Positions 59,640-64,000 of a DNA stretch of 64,000 bases are shown piece after piece. The DNA comes from Sepiola atlantica (lineage: Eukaryota > Mollusca > Cephalopoda > Sepiida > Sepiolidae), in assembly GCA_963556195.1 (NCBI GenBank), contig OY744529.1, positions 59,768,080 through 59,832,079 of the forward strand. Direction: 5' to 3'. Position numbers and translations under genes: made by a program. Position 1 is the first letter of the stretch. Every line of letters begins with the position of its first letter. A model generated the notes under the pieces. That model was not told the origin of the DNA. It did no database searches and saw only the letters and a list, made by a program, of their open reading frames with translations.

Positions 59640-59864
59640 GAAATTTGTCATCGATAACTTTAAATCTGACATGTCAATATTTGGTTCTGACTAGCAAATG
59701 TAAATTTAAATGGCAGCCATTGTTATTTTCAGCAGCAAATGAAACTTATTACCTTGTTTATTTAAAGTCGTCCCAGATGGTCGTACATTTAAACACTATC
59801 ACATTAACGCGGGTGTGCCCCAGATGTTGATCCTTGGATCTTTATTATTCCTGATTTTCATAAA
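59640..59864 (+). pseudogene. CR1/Jockey-type LINE RT, left part of a split copy
   Basis: The plus strand reads DGRTFKHYHINAGVPQ then LILGSLLFLIFIN, the RT block usually seen as GVPQGSxLGPLLFLIFIND. It stops exactly where the Gypsy insertion begins; the next residues of the same block (YLPDAIASK) are found at 63,142. Confidence 0.8.
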
Positions 59865-59972
59865 TGTGTATATTCAACATATTAATTTTTTACGACGGAA
59901 GATATTCTATTTAATAATTGTAATTAAAGAGAATGATCCCTCCCCTCTGCAGTCTGTTTTCAGTATCTTTTT

Positions 59973-60224
59973 TTACCCATAAATCGTTAACACTGGCTTA
60001 TGATATGTTTGAAACACAGAATGTCTTCTATGAACAAATCGATGAAATTTGGTGAGTGCAAAAATAATACTGAATGCTTTCTTCGCGATTTGTGAGTAAC
60101 TTTTTTTCTGCAAGTAGTAACGTACGGGACGCGTGGGCTTAGGTTTTAGTGATCCGTCTTCCATTGTGTGTAATATGCAGGCTCCAATTTTAAGTTTATT
60201 TAGAGGAGCTCGAAAATTGTGCAT
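59973..60224 (-). pseudogene. Gypsy RNase H domain
   Basis: The minus strand reads KIGACILHTMEDGSLKP, then KKSYSQIAKKAFSIIFALTK, FHRFVHRRH and HKPVLTIYG. These are the central and C-terminal RNase H blocks; it degrades the RNA strand during reverse transcription. The YSQIEKEAL-type glutamate has become Ala-Lys (QIAKKA), so activity is doubtful. Confidence 0.8.
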
Positions 60225-60341
60225 GTTTGAAATAAATACATTAAAATAATTTGCTAGCCAAAAAAAGACTTTGTAGTGGCGATACGTTTTCTAGATCCGG
60301 CATATTTTTTTATCGCACTAGTTCACTGTGGGTTTGGTCTT

Positions 60342-60767
60342 CTACAATCTTTGTTTATAATTTGCCCAATATATTTTATTTTTTCCATAAAAAAAATCAA
60401 ACTCTTCCTCCTTCAATTTCAATCGATAGTCCTGGATTCTCTTAAATACTTCGTATGCATGTGATTTATGTTGCTCAGTGCTTTTACTGATCACTAGGAT
60501 GTCATCTAGGTAGGCTGTCGTAAATTCCAGTCTGTTAAGTAAAGTGTCCACTACTTGTTGAAAAATAGCTGGTGCAATGTTAACCCCGAATGTTAATCGT
60601 TCGAATTTTAACAAACCCTTATGGGTATTTATATAAAGTAGCTTTGAGTACTCCTCGTCAACACGCATTTGTAGATCAGCATCACTTAAATCAACGTTTG
60701 AAAAAACATCCTCCGTTGAGTTTACCGAAAATCGTTTTTGCACGAGGCAGAGGGTAGTAGTAATCAT
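60342..60767 (-). pseudogene. Gypsy reverse transcriptase domain
   Basis: The minus strand has 141 open codons: VFSNVDLSDADLQMRVDEE (first catalytic Asp), LLKFERLTFGVNIAPAIFQQ, and TAYLDDILVISKSTEQH with an intact YLDD box. It lacks its N-terminal fingers (frameshifts at 60,770-61,050) and ends before the thumb. The best preserved catalytic motif in the window. Confidence 0.88.
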
Positions 60768-61493
60768 TTAGCGCATGGTTCAGTCCTGTGAATAAGTCTG
60801 CATGAACACGGATTTTTTACTTCTTTTACGTAGACTGTAGGCGAAGCCTACTTGTTGTACTCAACTTTCGATAATACTCCCATTTCTTCGAGTCTATTTA
60901 ATTCCTCGTCAATCTGATTTAATGACGCGAAATTTCTTTTCTTTTTAAAAACTGGTTGAATATTTGGTTTTAATCTAAACTTGGCAGTCATTTTTTGTAC
61001 ATCTTTCCAGTCTGTCAGAGAAAACTTCCGAACAAGTTTCTTTTAATTCTTTCTTTAGTTTCTATGCTTTGACATTTAAAGGTTCAATATTTTGAAGGAG
61101 TTTATCGGCATATTCCATAATTGAAAATTTTCCATCTTATCTGTGCAAAAGATTGCTTGAGTTGTTCATTACGAACATTCTTAATTTCAAATCTTTCCTT
61201 TTAGATTTGAGATTATTTCGCCTTCAAATGTTATTTGTTCACCATTGACGCTTTCAGCTATTTTCTCGTTTTCATCATCGTTGTTTTTCCAATTTTTACA
61301 TCGCTTGAAGATATATTATTGAGAGATTTGAGCCGGAATCAAATTGTAGCTTAATATTTCTATTTTATACTTTTACCTGCGTAAATTTCCTGATATTTTC
61401 AGCTTCATCACTTTTAGAAATTTTAATAAAGCTTTTTAAACTTTTATTTTTAACTCTGTAGTGTGTACTTTTGTGGCCCATGCGAGCGCAATT

Positions 61494-62360
61494 TTAACAC
61501 TTTTTCATTTTATATGGACAATCTTTGTACCAATGCAATTGCTTGCAACTAATACACGGTTTAGGAGGCAAATTGTTTTTTGGGGGTTGATCAAATCTAG
61601 TTGATGAATTAATTTTCTTTTTGTTACGTATTTTTCTATTGCTCAATGTCTCTTGCATCTTGGAGAACACAAATAAAACGTTGTCAGTCTTCTGCAACAT
61701 GTTGAAGCGTTAAATCATGTTCATTCTCTAGTTTATTAAGAACCCTTCGTCTGATTTTTTCATCCGTATTTGATACTAAGCCCTGTTCGAAGATTAGACA
61801 TTTTAAATTGTTAGCGCTCAACTCCGACAGTGTGTGTTAACTACGCTAACGAACGATGAAGATACTGCTAGGTTTGATGCAAAAAGATGCCTCCCTCCTT
61901 TTACAGGGCTAAAAACATTTCAACCTTGCCAGTATCCTATATCTTCGTTTTCTTTCCTTGTGAGATTCATACATTTCCACCTTTTGTGAAAAGAGACATT
62001 TTAGGTCTAAACAATTTAGTTAATAAGTGTACCGCTTCAACGAATGTAAGGTTGCTATTTTTTGTAGCGATATAAAATTGACGAAGTTTGTATGTTCGAC
62101 TGTACCCAACTTTCTTAATAGCAAACGAACCTTTTTCAAATCGGTCCAATTTACACAGTCTGTATTATAAAGATCTTTGTATCGTCTAAAATACGAAGCA
62201 AACGTAATTTCGTTTTCAAGGTCTTAAGTAAAATTATCGATAGCGCTCTAAATAGTGTCTTGTGAAAATGCACTTTCATTTTCAACATTTTAACACTTAA
62301 ATGATCATTCGTATCATGTTTTCTATTCTTGTTGTGTATGAAGAAACATTTCATCAATTT
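61494..62360 (-). pseudogene. Gypsy gag
   Basis: The minus strand gives AIDNFT and ITFASYFRRYKDLYNTDCVN (62,170-62,260), FEKGSFAIKKVGYSRTYKLR with NLTFVEAVHLLTKLFRPK (61,990-62,145), and the knuckle CISCKQLHWYKDCPYKMKKC at 61,494-61,560. Stops separate the parts, and a 76-bp inverted-terminus element lies within it at 61,861. The first part is homologous to the fragment at 1-200. Confidence 0.8.
61861..61936. mobile_element. 76-bp MITE, copy 1
   Basis: Starts GATACTGCTAGGTTTGATG and ends CATTTCAACCTTGCCAGTATC; the ends are inverted. It lies in Gypsy gag. A copy with one difference is at 63,447-63,522. Confidence 0.75.
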
Positions 62361-62924
62361 TTTTCATTTGTGCCAATTGTTTTTCTTAGAATTTCTCTTC
62401 TAGTCGAATTTGATGTTCTTGTTGGTGTTTAATGATGTCCAACATAAGGCAGTTTTAAATTCCTCTATTTTCGTCAATTAGAATAGGCTACCGACTTTTT
62501 CGTGTGTTTTTTTCACTAAAAGATAAATTTTACACTTCTTAGTGAGAGAAAAAAAAGCTTGTTCAAAATTAGTTACGTGTTCGTAATTAAACAATAAAAA
62601 CACGAAAAAAATCGACAGACATCTTGCTTTTTTTGTTTTCTTTCGTGGTCAAATGATTTAGATTTCAAAACCTTGTGTTGGGGAATTACTTGAAATCTTT
62701 TTCATCCTCCTCAAGAACGAAAAGTTTTTAAAATCCTTTTTCCTGACGTTGGAGACTTTCCTTTCACATATTTGATACACCTTGTGTGTTAAAAACCCAG
62801 TATGGCATTTAACTTTTCGCTGTTCCTGTTGTAATTAATGATTCTTTCGAGCACACCACCTAAGTCTTTTTCGAAAATATAACATCGGTAGTTGTAGTGA
62901 CGGTTATATTTATCCGACGTAATT

Positions 62925-62942
62925 CCGAGTTCCTCGTCGCCA
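62925..62942 (-). promoter_or_regulatory. Gypsy primer binding site, tRNA-Ser
   Basis: Minus strand TGGCGACGAGGAACTCGG, one base after the LTR end CACAACA. TGGCGACGAGGA fits tRNA-Ser(GCT) 3' end. Confidence 0.8.
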
Positions 62943-62943
62943 G

Positions 62944-63135
62944 TGTTGTGATCTTGAACGGCGATAATACGTAAGACAACACATTGGTATATTTACAAGA
63001 ATGTGTATTTACAGAAGAACGGAATAGTAGGTTACAGAAAGACTGCTTGTCCTTTGTCGTAAGCTCTTCTATACATAATGTCTAGAAAAGTCCATATAGT
63101 CTCGAAATGGGGTAGATTACTATCACACCATAACA
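62944..63135 (-). repeat. Gypsy 5' LTR
   Basis: On the minus strand it begins TGTTATGGTGTG and ends GATCACAACA (TG...CA), 192 bp, directly before the primer binding site. Confidence 0.75.
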
Positions 63136-63770
63136 ATAAACTACCTTCCTGATGCAATCGCATCCAAGATGGGTATATTTGCTGATGACACCACTCTCTA
63201 TTCTTGACATGCAGGCAATCCAATGGAAACGGCTGAATCCTTAAAAAGGACCCCCAGTAGAATGGCGCCAAAAATGGTAGTTACATTTAATGCAACTAAG
63301 ACAAAGCTCCTTTTCTTTTAACAACTATAAAAAACTTTTCAAACCACAGATTGCCATGGCTAATGGCACCCGGCTTGAGAGTCCAACATTGAAACTCCTC
63401 GCCCTAACATTCGCAGGTAACGTGAATTGTAACAATATACAATGAAGATACTGCTAGGTTTGATGCAAAAAGGTGCCTCCCTCCTTTTACAGGGCTAAAA
63501 ACATTTCAACCTTGCCAGTATCAATAGAATGCGCTTCGACAAACTTGCTGCACTTGTGACCCCGAAAATGTAAATACCCCCGACTAACCCAACAAGCAGA
63601 AAATCTCACCCCTTCACTGTAGAGGCCACTAGATGCCGGAAAGCTTTCTACTTTAATAGCTCTTTTCCTCAAATCGCTTATGTTAAGAATTCCCTCCCTG
63701 CTATCTGTTTCCATGACTTTACCAACATGCAGAAATTTAAAAACGGAATGTAAACAAACATCTCGCCGTA
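63136..63770 (+). pseudogene. CR1/Jockey-type LINE RT, right part of a split copy
   Basis: Reads INYLPDAIASKMGIFADDTT (FADD is the RT active site), VTFNATKTKLLFF, then frameshifted HPFTVEATRCRKAF, FPQIAYVKNSLPA and FTNMQKFKNGM. The last blocks are the usual end of this LINE ORF. A 76-bp MITE interrupts it at 63,447. It joins with 59,640-59,864 across the Gypsy insertion. Confidence 0.8.
63447..63522. mobile_element. 76-bp MITE, copy 2
   Basis: Near-identical to 61,861-61,936; inserted in LINE coding sequence between recognisable blocks, so its borders are independent of copy 1. Confidence 0.75.
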
Positions 63771-63865
63771 CAACTCCCCAAATAATGATGCCCTATAAAT
63801 CTGGTCCCTAATTCATAGTAGTCCCTTACGTCTCAGTGGCAATGTGTCTTTTGGGAGTGAATAAA

Positions 63866-63873
63866 AGTATATA

Positions 63874-63904
<31 letters not shown>
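63866..63904. repeat. (TA)n microsatellite
   Basis: TA run bordering the hammerhead-like motif. Confidence 0.95.
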
Positions 63905-63911
63905 GCATCCA

Positions 63912-63952
63912 TATACAGACTGTTTCGCTGTTTCACAGCTCATCAGTGCGGC
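63912..63952 (-). ncRNA. Hammerhead-ribozyme-like motif, canonical core
   Basis: Minus strand: GCA, CTGATGA, GCTGT-loop-ACAGC, GAAAC, A, GTC, TGT. Stem II has five pairs, with G-C next to both core segments, which is the canonical arrangement. Stem I is short and helix III is nearly absent, so cleavage would require a dimer, as in some animal hammerheads. The element continues past the window end and matches 258-345. Confidence 0.72.
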
Positions 63953-64000
63953 TAGACCAGTTAGTGCCTCAAGCCGTGATTGAAACTCAACTGTCGAGCT

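Larger units (their letters stand above)
59865..63135 (-). mobile_element. Ty3/Gypsy element inserted in a LINE
   Basis: Minus-strand element with LTR (62,944-63,135), tRNA-Ser primer binding site, gag, RT and RNase H. The pentamer ATAAA stands at both borders (59,860-59,864; 63,136-63,140) and falls in the same codons of the interrupted LINE. The left LTR is barely recognisable, and integrase is absent, so the 3' end has been deleted or has diverged. Confidence 0.8.

Overview
This window is non-coding, repeat-saturated animal nuclear DNA. There is no operon structure, no ribosomal RNA and no secure multi-exon host gene. The AT-rich background, very long (TA)n, (GT)n, (TAA)n and (GAT)n arrays, Ty3/Gypsy, Penelope-like, RTE/CR1-like and R4-like retroelements, and many small foldback DNA elements suggest an invertebrate. 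A mollusc, perhaps a cephalopod, is my best guess, but this is inference and the species cannot be proven from the sequence. Nearly every long open frame is retroelement debris or a translated microsatellite.

Layout. 0-4.2 kb: a Gypsy gag fragment, Penelope-type terminal sequence with hammerhead-like motifs, a CR1-like LINE scrap, two tandem copies of a LINE 3' end with (ATG)n tails, and an R4-type endonuclease fragment. 4.6-6.2 kb: an ~82-bp minisatellite abutting the 3' half of a Gypsy pol (RNase H end plus integrase). 7-10.9 kb: an LTR-like repeat, minisatellites, and a copy of an inverted-terminus element. 11-13.3 kb: a decayed Gypsy gag-pol on the minus strand. 15.0-15.6 kb: a foldback element. 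15.7-18.2 kb: an almost complete LTR element carrying gag plus captured host coding sequence. 21-25 kb: foldback elements and long (TA)n arrays. 25.5-28.6 kb: a Penelope-like unit with inverted ends and a GIY-YIG endonuclease. 30-34 kb: LINE 3' end, a repeat pair, a nested foldback. 34-42 kb: foldbacks, a Tc1/mariner-like MITE, and a non-autonomous hAT with a perfect 8-bp duplication. 42.3-44.4 kb: a U2-snRNA-like segment next to an internally deleted RTE-type LINE. 45.8-48.7 kb: second LTR-like repeat and a tRNA-derived SINE. 51.4-55 kb: a long but broken R4-type LINE. 59.6-63.8 kb: a CR1/Jockey-type LINE split by a minus-strand Gypsy insertion.

The strongest discovery is at 15,723-18,184. 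Two ~200-bp LTRs, a tRNA-Ser-like primer binding site, a gag with its zinc knuckle, a polypurine tract and a 5-bp GGAAT duplication enclose no pol. Instead the gag frame runs straight into a long intronless coiled-coil segment that I recognise as the middle and C-terminal part of GAS8/DRC4, a motile-cilium nexin-dynein regulatory complex subunit. This looks like a retrotransposon that captured a host mRNA. The autonomous-type Gypsy at 59.9-63.1 kb has the same kind of primer binding site and is the sort of element that could have mobilised it.

A second theme is self-cleaving RNA. At least four minus-strand hammerhead-ribozyme-like motifs (25,610; 26,004; 37,098; 63,912) and several decayed ones sit beside (TA)n arrays, in sequence that looks like Penelope terminal repeats.
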